The notes under the pieces are model-generated. The model made no database searches. It saw only the letters and a program-made list of their open reading frames with translations, and had not been told where the DNA came from. DNA of 64,000 bases. Origin: Pseudobutyrivibrio ruminis CF1b (GTDB taxonomy: Bacteria; Bacillota; Clostridia; Lachnospirales; Lachnospiraceae). The stretch lies in assembly GCF_000424005.1 (NCBI RefSeq), contig NZ_AUJB01000010.1:62001-126000 (forward strand), written 5' to 3'. The position numbers were made by a program, and so were the translations under genes. Numbering within the stretch: position 1 is the stretch's first letter; each line of letters opens with the position of its first letter. Below, piece by piece: positions 42,454 through 52,000 of the stretch.

Positions 42454-44489
42454 TGGCTCTGATGCAGAATTGGAAGATTACTTCAGATAAAATTGCATTA
42501 TATGGTCTAGGTACAGAAACTGAAAGGCTCATTTCCCAGTGGGGAGGTGGGCCTAAAATTATTGGATTGTTAGATGGGTTTAGAGAAGAAGGGGAGCTTT
42601 ATGGCTATCCAATTATTTCACTGCAGCAGGCGGTGGAAGCAGGGGTGCAGCAGATTCTTGTTGTGGCTAGGCCAGGGTCTTGTAAAGTTATTGCCAAGAG
42701 GATAGGAGAAGTCTGTCGTGAAAACGGGATTTCTGTTTATGATGTCCGTGGCAATGATTTATTAGAAGAGAAAGAAGCTAAATTTGATTTTAGTGGGATT
42801 AACGTATATACGAAGCAGAGTCTGCTAGCTGCTATTGATGATGTGGATGTAGCAAGTTTTGATTTGTTTGACACACTTATTGTGAGAAAAGTGTTGTATT
42901 ACACTGATATTTTTCAACTGGTGGAATCCAGATTGAAAGCTAACGGTATAGTCATAGATGATTTTGCGTCAAAACGAATTGCTGCTGAAAAAGAGCTTTC
43001 TGTGGGAGCTGCGCCAAAGCTTTCAGATATTTATGAAAGGCTGTTGGCTGAGGAGTCTGTCAAAGAAATAACGGATGGTGAATTGGCAGAATTGGAATGG
43101 GAAATAGATTCATCATTATTTATTCCTAGAGACGGCATGTTAGAAGTAATTAAGTACGCCAAGGATAGTGGGAAAAAGGTAGTAGTCACAACAGACTGCT
43201 ATTACGCTAAATCACAGCTTGTGGAGATGCTTAGAAGATTTGACTTGGATGTCTTTGATGAAATCTTTGTATCTTCAGAATATGGAAAATCAAAGGCAGA
43301 TGGTCTGTTTGGCGTTGTAAAAGACCAATTTACAGGCAAAAGAATTCTCCATACCGGTGATGATGAATATGTGGATGTGGAGAAAGCTGCAGAAGCAGGA
43401 GTGGACGATTATCGTATATACGGTGCAAAGGATTTGTATGACGCAGTAGGTTGTTTAGGACTGGCTGGCTGTGGAGACAGTTTTGCTGATAAAGTGAAAA
43501 TTGGCTTGTTGCTCTCGAAATTATTTAATAATCCATTTTTATTTGAGGAAGAAGATAAAAGAATCAAAATAGAAGATGCTAAGAATATTGGGTATTTTAT
43601 CTGTGGACCTATGATTTTAGATTTCGCTTTTTGGTTCAGAGAAAAGGTTCAGAAAAACGAAATGGTCAATGTATTGCTATGTGCAAGAGATGGCTATCTG
43701 ATGGAGAAGATTTTTGAGAGGCTTTCGCTTGATGTGCAGGGGAGGGTTGTATATTTTCTTACATCCAGAACAGCAGCTATTAGAGCTGGTATAGATAGTC
43801 AGGAAGATTTGGACTATGTGGATAGCATGAAATTCTTTGGAACCGATGATGAGAATCTTAGCATTAGATTTGGGATTAGTCTTGAACCTGGAGAAGACAG
43901 GAGTCAGGCGATTTTGAATAAATCTTTGGTTCAAAAGAGGAATTACAAGAAATATATAGATAATCTTAATTTGTTATCAGGGCGTTCAACAGTGTTTGAC
44001 TTCGTGGCGAAGGGAACCACTCAGCTCTTTTTGAAAAAGTTGATGACGCAGGAGCTATACGGGATGTATTTTCTACAGCTTGAACCAGAGTTTATGTCTG
44101 ACAAGGGATTGAATATTGAATCTTTCTATACAGAAGCAGAGCGAGATAAGAGCGTAATTTTTGATAATTATTATATTTTGGAAACCATTCTCACTTCGCC
44201 GATGCCATCGGTTGATGAGTTTGATGAGCAAGGGAACCCTGTTTATGCATCAGAAACAAGAAGCAAGGAGAACTTATTATGTGTTCAGCGGATGCAGGAA
44301 GGAATTTTGGAGTATGTAGATGATTATCTGAGCATCGTGCCAGAGGAACAGCGTGTGATTAATAAGCAACTAGACGAGGCCATGCTATCTTTGGTGGGCA
44401 AGCTTGAGATAACAGATAGCAAGTTTAGGAAGCTTGTGGTAGAAGATCCATTTTTTGGAAGGATGACGAAGATGGTGGATGTGTTGTAG
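42453..44489 (+). CDS. HAD hydrolase-containing glycan-cluster protein with N-terminal Rossmann module
   Basis: A 678-residue protein sharing one base with gmhB's stop. Residues 10-105 (KIALYGLGTETERLISQW, QILVVARPGSCKVI) are the shared module. Residues about 135-330 are a HAD-type domain: ASFDLFDTLIVRKV with the two aspartates, VVVTTDCYYAKSQLVEML, and ILHTGDDEYVDVEKAAEAG. The last 300 residues contain MVNVLLCARDGYLMEKIF and FDFVAKGTTQLFLKKL and are unassigned. Large HAD proteins of this layout occur in polysaccharide loci; the substrate is unknown. Last gene of the cluster. Confidence 0.65.
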   Translation: MALMQNWKITSDKIALYGLGTETERLISQWGGGPKIIGLLDGFREEGELYGYPIISLQQAVEAGVQQILVVARPGSCKVIAKRIGEVCRENGISVYDVRGNDLLEEKEAKFDFSGINVYTKQSLLAAIDDVDVASFDLFDTLIVRKVLYYTDIFQLVESRLKANGIVIDDFASKRIAAEKELSVGAAPKLSDIYERLLAEESVKEITDGELAELEWEIDSSLFIPRDGMLEVIKYAKDSGKKVVVTTDCYYAKSQLVEMLRRFDLDVFDEIFVSSEYGKSKADGLFGVVKDQFTGKRILHTGDDEYVDVEKAAEAGVDDYRIYGAKDLYDAVGCLGLAGCGDSFADKVKIGLLLSKLFNNPFLFEEEDKRIKIEDAKNIGYFICGPMILDFAFWFREKVQKNEMVNVLLCARDGYLMEKIFERLSLDVQGRVVYFLTSRTAAIRAGIDSQEDLDYVDSMKFFGTDDENLSIRFGISLEPGEDRSQAILNKSLVQKRNYKKYIDNLNLLSGRSTVFDFVAKGTTQLFLKKLMTQELYGMYFLQLEPEFMSDKGLNIESFYTEAERDKSVIFDNYYILETILTSPMPSVDEFDEQGNPVYASETRSKENLLCVQRMQEGILEYVDDYLSIVPEEQRVINKQLDEAMLSLVGKLEITDSKFRKLVVEDPFFGRMTKMVDVL

Positions 44490-44511
44490 AATATGTAAAT
44501 TAATTAATAAG

Positions 44512-44554
44512 TTGACAAATGGCTTTCCGGCCTCCATAATCAAATTATGGAGGC
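44512..44554 (+). promoter_or_regulatory. Promoter with 11-bp palindrome covering the -10 box and ribosome site
   Basis: TTGACA at 44512-44517 and CATAAT at 44535-44540, 17 bases apart. GCCTCCATAAT (44530-44540) and ATTATGGAGGC (44544-44554) form a perfect inverted repeat with a 3-base centre. It overlaps the -10 box on one side and the GGAGG of the next gene on the other. Protein binding would block transcription, or in RNA the stem would hide the ribosome site. Confidence 0.75.
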
Positions 44555-44561
44555 TATCTTT

Positions 44562-45809
44562 ATGTCTAATGAAAGAAATGCAGGGCGAAAGCCATTAATA
44601 AGCGAAGAGCAGATAAATGAAATAGAAGAACGATACAATAGCGGCGAAAGTCTTAGCACTTTGGCTAAGGAGTATGGTGTTACACGGCAGGCGCTTCATA
44701 AAAGATTGCAGGATAAATCCAATAAGCCAGTGAAAATTGACTGGATTGAGGATGGAGAATGTGTATCCTCTATGCAGATTGATTTCAAGAGGAGAGGTAT
44801 AGTTCTTGCTAATTATGCTGTGGAAATATCTAAGCTGCCTTTTGGATTTAATGTCCAGCCAACCTGGCAAAATTTCATTAGCTTATTGGAAGAAAAATAC
44901 TTAAAAGAACACGGTGTTGATGAACCTGGAACATATCTGGTTATAGACGATGGAAAAGGATTTGCGGTTGATGATGTTTTGGATTTGCCCGAAGATTTCC
45001 AAGGAGAAATCCCAGTTTTCGAATTTCAAAAGAAAGACCTTATTCTCACCAGAACAGATACTGACGGCTTCCAGATGAAAGCTATGTCTTCTGATAGAAG
45101 GTTATTTATAAAATCTCAGGCAGTGATTTCAGGAGTGGAAATGCAGGATTGGGCAGTGGAGATAATAGCGTCAGATTTGGCAGATCAGTTGGGAATTCCA
45201 TGTGTTAAACAACATCAGTGTAAATTTGCTTTCGGAAATAGAAAGTGGGAAGGTGTATATTCAAAGAATTTTGAGATTGATGGGTACACATTCTTGTCAT
45301 TTGAATCATTGATATCAACAGAGCATCTTTCTACTAAAGATGATGCCTTTATAAGAATGGGTAGTCTGGAAAAACTAGAATGGTGTGCTAATCAGCTTGC
45401 AAGAATAGGTGGAATTCCATGCGCCAAGGCCGAAAAATACATGATAGATTTGGCAGTGATAGATTGCCTGGTTGGAAATGTGGACAGGCATACAAGAAAC
45501 TTCGGTTTATTCTTTAATTCAAACAAAGGTGAATACTCGATTCCACTAGTGTTTGATAATGGTATGGGCTTGTTTCAGCATGACTATTACAGGGACAATT
45601 ATAAGAGCTTCGAGGAAGCAATGAACAATGTGTATGTTTCGCCATATGGAGAGGATCCTTTTGATTTCTTACATGAGTTAAATAAAAAGTATCATCTAAA
45701 GGTAATTTATGAGGGAGTGGAGGAAATTCATTACCTAAAAATTTTGCACACACCATTTGCTGAAGAATACGAAAGGAGGATGCAGCAGTTATGGCAGAAG
45801 TTAGATTAA
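44562..45809 (+). CDS. HTH-HipA-like kinase fusion protein
   Basis: A 415-residue protein from ATG 44562 (GGAGG 8 bases upstream; ATG 44547 lies within the palindrome). Residues 12-52 form a resolvase-like helix-turn-helix (ISEEQINEIEERYNSGES, LAKEYGVTRQALHKRL). The rest is a HipA/CtkA-like kinase: LFIKSQAVISG near 181-191, EIIASDLADQLGIP, the catalytic loop GNVDRHTRNFG at 305-315, and the metal site PLVFDNGMGLF at 328-338. HipA toxins phosphorylate glutamyl-tRNA synthetase and are held by a separate DNA-binding HipB. Here the DNA-binding part is in the same chain. It overlaps a small downstream gene by 19 bases. Confidence 0.75.
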   Translation: MSNERNAGRKPLISEEQINEIEERYNSGESLSTLAKEYGVTRQALHKRLQDKSNKPVKIDWIEDGECVSSMQIDFKRRGIVLANYAVEISKLPFGFNVQPTWQNFISLLEEKYLKEHGVDEPGTYLVIDDGKGFAVDDVLDLPEDFQGEIPVFEFQKKDLILTRTDTDGFQMKAMSSDRRLFIKSQAVISGVEMQDWAVEIIASDLADQLGIPCVKQHQCKFAFGNRKWEGVYSKNFEIDGYTFLSFESLISTEHLSTKDDAFIRMGSLEKLEWCANQLARIGGIPCAKAEKYMIDLAVIDCLVGNVDRHTRNFGLFFNSNKGEYSIPLVFDNGMGLFQHDYYRDNYKSFEEAMNNVYVSPYGEDPFDFLHELNKKYHLKVIYEGVEEIHYLKILHTPFAEEYERRMQQLWQKLD

Positions 45810-46147
45810 TAAATAATTTAAAGGGAATCCTTTATTACATAGACACTCCACTAATGGATTTTGAGATAAAGAACCGCGAGCTTGTAAAGGCTGAAGATTT
45901 GAGCAATGGTAAGCTATATCCATGGGAATTAGCCAAGCTTGGTGTATCCTATGGAAGCTTTAATCAGTTTTTTCAACGCAGAACTATGCGCGAGGGTTGC
46001 ATGTTTTACAGAGAACATCTCAAGGCATTGGGGATGGACAAAATGGATTTCGACCTATACATCAAAAAGAATAATGGAAATAATCACTTGGATAATTACT
46101 GGGTGAAGTTTGAGGATTTTGGAGCTAAGTGTTTTGCGGAATTATAA
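45791..46147 (+). CDS. Small partner protein of the HipA-like kinase, unknown
   Basis: A 118-residue protein whose ATG lies 19 bases before the end of the kinase gene, with AGGAGG about 10 bases upstream. No family recognised. It contains LYYIDTPLMDFEIKNRE and an aromatic-rich centre (GVSYGSFNQFFQRRTMREGC). A tight overlap with a HipA-like kinase suggests a co-produced partner, possibly an antitoxin or a HipA N-terminal subdomain (HipS-like). Confidence 0.55.
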   Translation: MAEVRLINNLKGILYYIDTPLMDFEIKNRELVKAEDLSNGKLYPWELAKLGVSYGSFNQFFQRRTMREGCMFYREHLKALGMDKMDFDLYIKKNNGNNHLDNYWVKFEDFGAKCFAEL

Positions 46148-46177
46148 AAGGGAGGATTAAGAGAAAGGAGATTCAAT

Positions 46178-46336
46178 ATGGATAGTATAAACATGAGAAA
46201 TAGTGCAGAAATAGATGATAATGATGCAATTCGAGTAATGAAAGAAATTAGCAAAAGGGCTGAGGAGAACGGAATTGCCGATATGTCTTTAGAAGAAATT
46301 AATGCTGAAATACAGGAAGTACGTAAAAATAAATAA
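46178..46336 (+). CDS. 52-residue antitoxin-like protein
   Basis: A short frame behind AAAGGAG with good spacing. It encodes a 52-residue acidic helical protein; its end reads MSLEEINAEIQEVRKNK, a tail seen on small antitoxins in Clostridia (T/SLEEINAEI-x-x-R). No toxin gene follows before the terminator at 46372. It may belong with the HipA-like kinase upstream or be an orphan antitoxin. Confidence 0.6.
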   Translation: MDSINMRNSAEIDDNDAIRVMKEISKRAEENGIADMSLEEINAEIQEVRKNK

Positions 46337-46371
46337 TTATGCAGTAGTTTGTTTTAGGTATCTTAATGATG

Positions 46372-46407
46372 AAAAATCACTGTTTTTTAGAAAAACAGTG
46401 ATTTTTT
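46372..46407. terminator. Bidirectional terminator / palindrome
   Basis: AAAAATCACTGTTTTT and AAAAACAGTGATTTTTT form a long stem around TAG. A further AAAAACAGTGA direct copy lies at 46434-46444, next to the TATAAT-rich promoter region of the Fic gene, so the same sequence may double as an operator. Confidence 0.8.
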
Positions 46408-46477
46408 GCTTTAGAAATACTATAATATAATCAAAAACAGTGAAAAATTTAAGTTAGGAGTATTAAAAAATATCAAA

Positions 46478-47551
46478 ATGGAACCATATGTAGCAAAAAA
46501 TATGCCATTAGAATATGAAATGGATAAGGAGCTTCTGAGGCTTATTGCTGAAGCGAATTCTAGGTATGGAGAATATAAAGCAATTCTTAATACTCTTGAG
46601 TTTGATGCATCCTATTTCTTAGATTCAGTTATTCTTACTGAGAGTTATAAGTCAACTCAAATTGAGGGAACACAAATCTCTCAGGATGAGATGTTTTATT
46701 TAAAATATCTAGATGAAACTGATGATAAGAAAGAGATACAGAATTTAAAGAAGGCTTTATCTTATGCTGAGGAAAACAAAGGCACCGGTATTAATTATGA
46801 ACTGGTTAATGAAATGCATAGGATATTACTTGATAGTGTTAGAGGTTCAGAGAAAACACCTGGCAAAATTCGAACTACTCAGAATTGGATAGGACCAAGA
46901 GGATGTACTCTTGAAACAGCAACCTTTGTTCCACCGGTTCCAGAACAGGTATATGGACTTCTTATCAATCTATATGAGTACATGAATAATATGTTTATTG
47001 ATCCTTTTTTGATAAATGTAGCTATTTCTCATGCTCAGTTTGAGACTATTCATGCATATAAAGATGGAAACGGAAGACTAGGGAGAGCTTTGATTCCAGT
47101 GCAAATGTCAGTGCTTGACGATACACGACCTTTGTTATTTATGTCTGAAATAATTGAATTATATAAACCTTCATATCAAAGAAGTCTAATGGAATTACGA
47201 CGTGGGAACATAATTGGTTACCTTAAATTTTTCCTACAATGTACAATAGACCAGTGTTCATCCTATATCTATAAGCTAGAAAAGGTTAAAGAAATATATA
47301 AAGAAGACATGGAATTAATAAAGGCAATTAGAGGCAATTCTGTATATAAGATTATGCCTGTAATTTATAAGCAGATAGTATTTACAAAGAAGGAGATAGT
47401 AGATGCTTCAGGTGTTTCTGTAAATGTTGTATCTAGAATTATTGAACAGTTGGTTGATTTAGGAATACTAATAAGAGATCCAAGTGTAATGAAGAAGGGA
47501 TATAGATATCAAAAAATGTACGAAGTTTTTGTAAATTCAGGAATGGAATAA
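46478..47551 (+). CDS. Fic-family AMPylase with N-terminal inhibitory helix
   Basis: A 357-residue Fic protein. The catalytic motif is HAYKDGNGRLGR at 192-203, keeping the essential His, the DGN anion hole and the GR. The N-terminal inhibitory motif is STQIEG at 59-64 (S/T-x-x-x-E-G/N), which places it among Fic proteins whose own helix blocks ATP. A winged helix is at the C-terminus (TKKEIVDASGVSVNVVSRII). Fic enzymes transfer AMP to proteins. The ATG lacks a close ribosome site: TAGGAG lies about 18 bases upstream, so translation may be weak. Confidence 0.85.
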   Translation: MEPYVAKNMPLEYEMDKELLRLIAEANSRYGEYKAILNTLEFDASYFLDSVILTESYKSTQIEGTQISQDEMFYLKYLDETDDKKEIQNLKKALSYAEENKGTGINYELVNEMHRILLDSVRGSEKTPGKIRTTQNWIGPRGCTLETATFVPPVPEQVYGLLINLYEYMNNMFIDPFLINVAISHAQFETIHAYKDGNGRLGRALIPVQMSVLDDTRPLLFMSEIIELYKPSYQRSLMELRRGNIIGYLKFFLQCTIDQCSSYIYKLEKVKEIYKEDMELIKAIRGNSVYKIMPVIYKQIVFTKKEIVDASGVSVNVVSRIIEQLVDLGILIRDPSVMKKGYRYQKMYEVFVNSGME

Positions 47552-47636
47552 AAAAGAAAATCAAAGTTTTTTAACACATAGGGAGTATAATGCAAGGTAC
47601 AGATTTATGTAGTTTTTTAATCTGCGAGGCATTGCT

Positions 47637-48668
47637 ATGAAGAAATTTAGATTTATCAAGGGAATAGAGGCATTGATGCTGGCTGCAATTTTGGCAGCTC
47701 CAGTTAATGTGCTTGCCGGTGAGCCAGAAGAAAAGCCAGTGGAAGAGAAGACAGATGAACCTTCCGCTGAAACGCCAACAGAGGCTCCTGCAGAGTCTAA
47801 AATAGAAACCATGATTCTGGAAACCACTCCGGAGCCATCAGCTCAGCAGACATCTGGTGAAAATCTTCCAGAAACACCAGAATATAGAGAACCTGTAGTA
47901 TCTGTGATTTTCCCATCCCTTCCAGAAGATGGTGAGTCACCACTGGATTTCCTTATTGATCCAGAGCAGCTGGTTTATCTTACTGATGCTGAAGCCTACG
48001 GCGGAGGCAGGGTAGATAGCGGAGCTACTATATTGTTTAGAAATTACGAGGGAGATTATGATTTCTCCCGCTATAGCGATAGATTTGAGGTTATCAACCA
48101 AAGTGACGTGCCTGTAGTTGTCACTGTTACAGCTCAGATGACCAATCTCGGTGAAATAGACATGGTGGACAATCCATACTTCGGTGACAGTGAAGCATGC
48201 ACCATGTACATGGCGGTGGTGGACAATGAAGGCCATGAGCGACCACTTATCGATAATGGTTCAGTCACTATCCAGACAGAGATGGCAGCTGTGGATCAGT
48301 ATTCATTCGGGCTTATTGGCTACTGCAATCCACTTGGAAGATGGCAGGATATATATGTAGCTCCTCGCGTAACGTTGACTTGGAACATGGAGCCAGTACT
48401 CCCAGAGGGGAAAGCACCTGAAGTAGAAATATACAATGAGATTCTTGAAACAGAGCCATACGAGGAACCAGGAGAACCTGATCCAGACCCAACGCCTACA
48501 CCAGATGCAACTATTCCAGAAATTGACAAAGTACAGGAAGAGCACACATCAGAACCTCAGGCAAATACTACACCAGAATCACCTGCCGATGGCCAGGAAA
48601 CCCCGGTAGACGAGGAACCACCGCCACCAGACGATTCTGATGAACCAGGCCCACCAAGTGATGATTAG
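47637..48668 (+). CDS. Secreted beta-rich surface protein with acidic Pro-rich tail (paralogue of the 17-kb protein)
   Basis: A 343-residue protein with a signal peptide (MKKFRFIKG, hydrophobic core, cleavage near VLAG at 23-26), then a Glu/Pro/Thr linker to about 80. The folded domain has ESPLDFLIDPEQLV at about 100-113, ILFRNYEGDY, FEVINQSDVPVVVTVTAQ, MYMAVVDNEG and VTLTWNMEPV, matching block by block the protein at 16954. The tail from about 260 is rich in Pro, Glu and Asp and ends PPPPDDSDEPGPPSDD, with no LPXTG. The tail may span the wall or stay flexible outside. Function unknown. Confidence 0.75.
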   Translation: MKKFRFIKGIEALMLAAILAAPVNVLAGEPEEKPVEEKTDEPSAETPTEAPAESKIETMILETTPEPSAQQTSGENLPETPEYREPVVSVIFPSLPEDGESPLDFLIDPEQLVYLTDAEAYGGGRVDSGATILFRNYEGDYDFSRYSDRFEVINQSDVPVVVTVTAQMTNLGEIDMVDNPYFGDSEACTMYMAVVDNEGHERPLIDNGSVTIQTEMAAVDQYSFGLIGYCNPLGRWQDIYVAPRVTLTWNMEPVLPEGKAPEVEIYNEILETEPYEEPGEPDPDPTPTPDATIPEIDKVQEEHTSEPQANTTPESPADGQETPVDEEPPPPDDSDEPGPPSDD

Positions 48669-48705
48669 TAAAATAGAAAATAATTTTCCGTTATATATAA
48701 ACTTT

Positions 48706-48929
48706 CCGATTCATCATCCGATAATATAAGTAACAAAACAAAAATGAATTATCCATCAAAGCAAGCGGACCAATTCTCCGTTATCAGGTTTGGCAGAGGT
48801 CTTATCGGATGATGCGAAGGGAAAGTAACTTTGAACGATGATTCGGCAGAAAGGACCTACAAATGAATATCTCTAAATTTGATTAGAGCTGCTTTTCGAC
48901 TTCGAATACCGAGGCCGTAAGGCAGCTCT
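48706..48929 (+). ncRNA. Structured leader RNA, candidate riboswitch, upstream of the c-di-GMP enzyme
   Basis: CATCATCCGATAA (48712-48724) and TTATCGGATGATG (48802-48814) are perfect complements and would close a 100-nt domain that contains GGACC and GGTC. CCGATTCATC (48706-48715) can alternatively pair with GATGATTCGG at 48837-48846 with one mismatch. Downstream, CTCTAA (48871-48876) pairs with TTAGAG (48883-48888), which excludes the larger AGAGCTGC (48885-48892) with GCAGCTCT (48922-48929) stem. Such mutually exclusive stems are typical of riboswitches. I compared it mentally with GEMM-I, GEMM-II, c-di-AMP, THF, SAM and FMN classes and saw no match. The gap 48669-49053 has no supported gene. 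Confidence 0.45.
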
Positions 48930-49053
48930 CTTATTGTTCAGCCAACTAGTAAATTCTTTAGGCACCCAATCTCAACACACTTATTAGATAGAAAGTTCAC
49001 AATTGAGTGATAGAATGAAATGACTCAGAATGGAACAATTAGGGGATAAATTT

Positions 49054-52000
49054 ATGGAGGACTTTCGTGAGTTCAGAATGTCAACAGATGAACTGACAGG
49101 TTTGTTGGACAAGCAGACCTTCTTCGAGTGCGCCCAAAATCTCATAGATACAGCCCCCGAAGGTCAGGAATATGCATTCATTTTCTTTGACCTGGAAAAT
49201 TTCAAAATCTTTAATGCCAACTATGGATATGAAATAGGTGATGAACTGTTAATATCCATCGCATATATTCTCAAAGACGAATTTGAAGGCCAGTTGCTCG
49301 CCCACTTTACTGGGGATCATTTTGTGGCTTGCGTTAACACAATTCAGGTTATTCAATCAATCAAATCTATTCGCGACAGAATTAAATTAATAAGAAAGAG
49401 CGTAAGTGTCGAGCTTAAAGCGGGCATTTTCCTATACGACGGAGAGGAAAAGGACGTAATTAAATGCTGCGACAAGGCTCGTATGGCCTGCATCAGCATC
49501 AAGAAAAAATATGATGTTGGATATCGTGTATACGATAAGGAGCTGGGTGGTACCATCCAGCGTAAACAGTCGATTCTTGACAGACTGGATGAGGCTATCG
49601 CAAAGAGATATATCAAGGTTTATTACCAGCCAATCGTCCGCTCATTTACAGGCGAAGTCTGCGCCTGGGAGGCACTGGTAAGATGGCAGGATCCAATAAA
49701 AGGTGTTGTATATCCTAATGAATTTATCCCTGTTCTTGAGGAATACAGACTGATTCAAAAGATAGATATGTTTGTAATTGAAGAGGTATTTTCCCGATAT
49801 CATCACGAGGTTGAAGGAAAGATGCCTGCAGTTCCTGTGTCTATTAATCTCTCAAGAATTGATTTTGAGGTTATGGACATTGTTGAGTTCTTCGAAGAGA
49901 AGGTGCGCCAATACAAGTGCCCTAAGAACCTGTTCCACCTGGAAATTACAGAAAGTGCCCTGATGGAGAACACAGAGCATATCATGAATCAGATTACAAG
50001 GCTCCGTGAGAACGGTTTTGAAGTGTGGATGGACGATTTCGGAAGTGGATATTCGTCTCTTAACCTTTTAAAGAATTACCAGTTTGACCTTGTAAAGATA
50101 GATATGGATTTCCTTAGTGAATTTGAGGAATCTGAGAACGATAAAATCATTCTCAAGCATATCGTTTCAATGATTAAAAACCTTGGTTCACACACGCTTA
50201 TCGAGGGTGTAGAGACCCAGGAGCAGTTTGATTTCATGAAGAGCATCGGCTGCGAAATGATTCAGGGTTATTTTATCGCCAGACCTATGCCATATCTGGA
50301 GGGTCTCGACAGTATTAAAAAGAACGGAAGAACTCTGGAAACACATGAGGAACGTCTCTTCAACGATGAAATCGGTAAGATTGATATCTTAAGGCAAAAT
50401 CCACTGCAAAATGTTGAACATCCTGATGATGACAGCGCTCTTCCTCTTGCAGTACTGGTAAATGAGGATGGTATTTGGAGCTTCAAATATTTCAATGAAG
50501 AGTTCATGAATATCATGAAACTTTTTGGCTATATAGATGAAGCTGATATTGAGCTGATGCTGAACAAGGAACATACCCGCTGGCTTCAGTATCATCACTT
50601 TATAGATATATGCGCCCACAGTAAACAAGAACATATTTCCGAGAGCATGGATTACATAATAAACGGACGAATTGTAAACATGCGTGTTCGCCATATAGGA
50701 GAGTCAAAGGAAGGCAAGCGTGATGCTTACATGGTTTCCTACAGACTGTTATCACGTTTTAGAAATTCTGATTATGACAACAGAATTAGTGCAATCAGTC
50801 ATTCAATGTTCTCTTTGTACGAAAGTGTAGACTTGTTCGGAATACATGATGATTTTTATGAGAACATTTACCTTAGCGACAGCAGACTGCATGTGGAATT
50901 TGATGAGGGAAAGGGAAAGTCTCGAGAAGTAATAGAAGGAATTTGTGAGAACCTTGTTCATGAAGATGACCGTGTTTATTTCCGACAGCTGTTTGATATG
51001 AACACAATTGAACAACGTATTGCAGAAGAGCCCGGCGGAGCAGCTGTGGGATTCTACAGAATTCTCAACTCCAAACATAATTATGTTTGGAAGATGGTAA
51101 CTATCTCTCTAATGCATTTTGAGAATAATGAGTGTGTCCTTTGTTGTGTAAACGAGGCTCCTAATGAGATTGCTCGACGTATGGCAAGTAGCCAGCATGA
51201 AAGATGTCTAAGTACAGATGCGGAAAATACTGAGATTCCAACAAGGTTAAACCCGACCTTCGAAAATATTCTTCAGCTTATTCCGGTAGGTGTTTTTTGG
51301 AAGGATAAGGAGAGAAGATTCCTTGGCGCCAACCAGATGTTTTTGGATTATTACGGTCTTCAGTCTGTTCAGGAGATTCTTGGAAAGACCGACGAAGATA
51401 TGGGCTGGCATATCAATCCGGAGCCATTTAAAAAGGATGAGATGGATGTTATTAACAATGGACGAAGCATCGAGAATGTACGAGGTGAGTGCATTGTAAA
51501 AGGCAGTGTTCGAAAGATCGTAGCCAGCAAGCAGCCATACGTTGTTGATAGAAAAATCGTTGGTCTCGTAGGCTATTTCAAGGATGTAACAGATGAGCTG
51601 AAAGAGCAGGAAAAGTTGGAAATGCTTACAATGACAGATGCCCTTACAGGATTATACAACCGCCGAGCATTTGCAGAAGTCGTTGAAAAGTTCATGAATC
51701 AGTATGCCAGCGACAGAACAGATTTTGCACTGCTGATGGTAGATATCGACAAGTTCAAGCAGATTAATGATTTGTACGGCCATGATTATGGTGATTTGGT
51801 ACTTACAAAAGTCAGCTACATTCTGAAGCATGTTGCATCCGACAACAGCGTAGTATTCAGATTTGGCGGTGATGAGTTTGTTATTCTCCACCAGCATAAA
51901 AACGAAGCTGAGCTTGAAAGTATAAAGATGGAAATCCTGGCAGAATTGAATCGAGCTAATCAGATGGCAAGCACTTCCATTAGCGTTCAGTTGTCAATTG

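Noticed and set aside
48669-49053. c-di-GMP riboswitch of class I or II
   Set aside because: The downstream gene makes it tempting, but the conserved GEMM-I and class II core sequences are not present.
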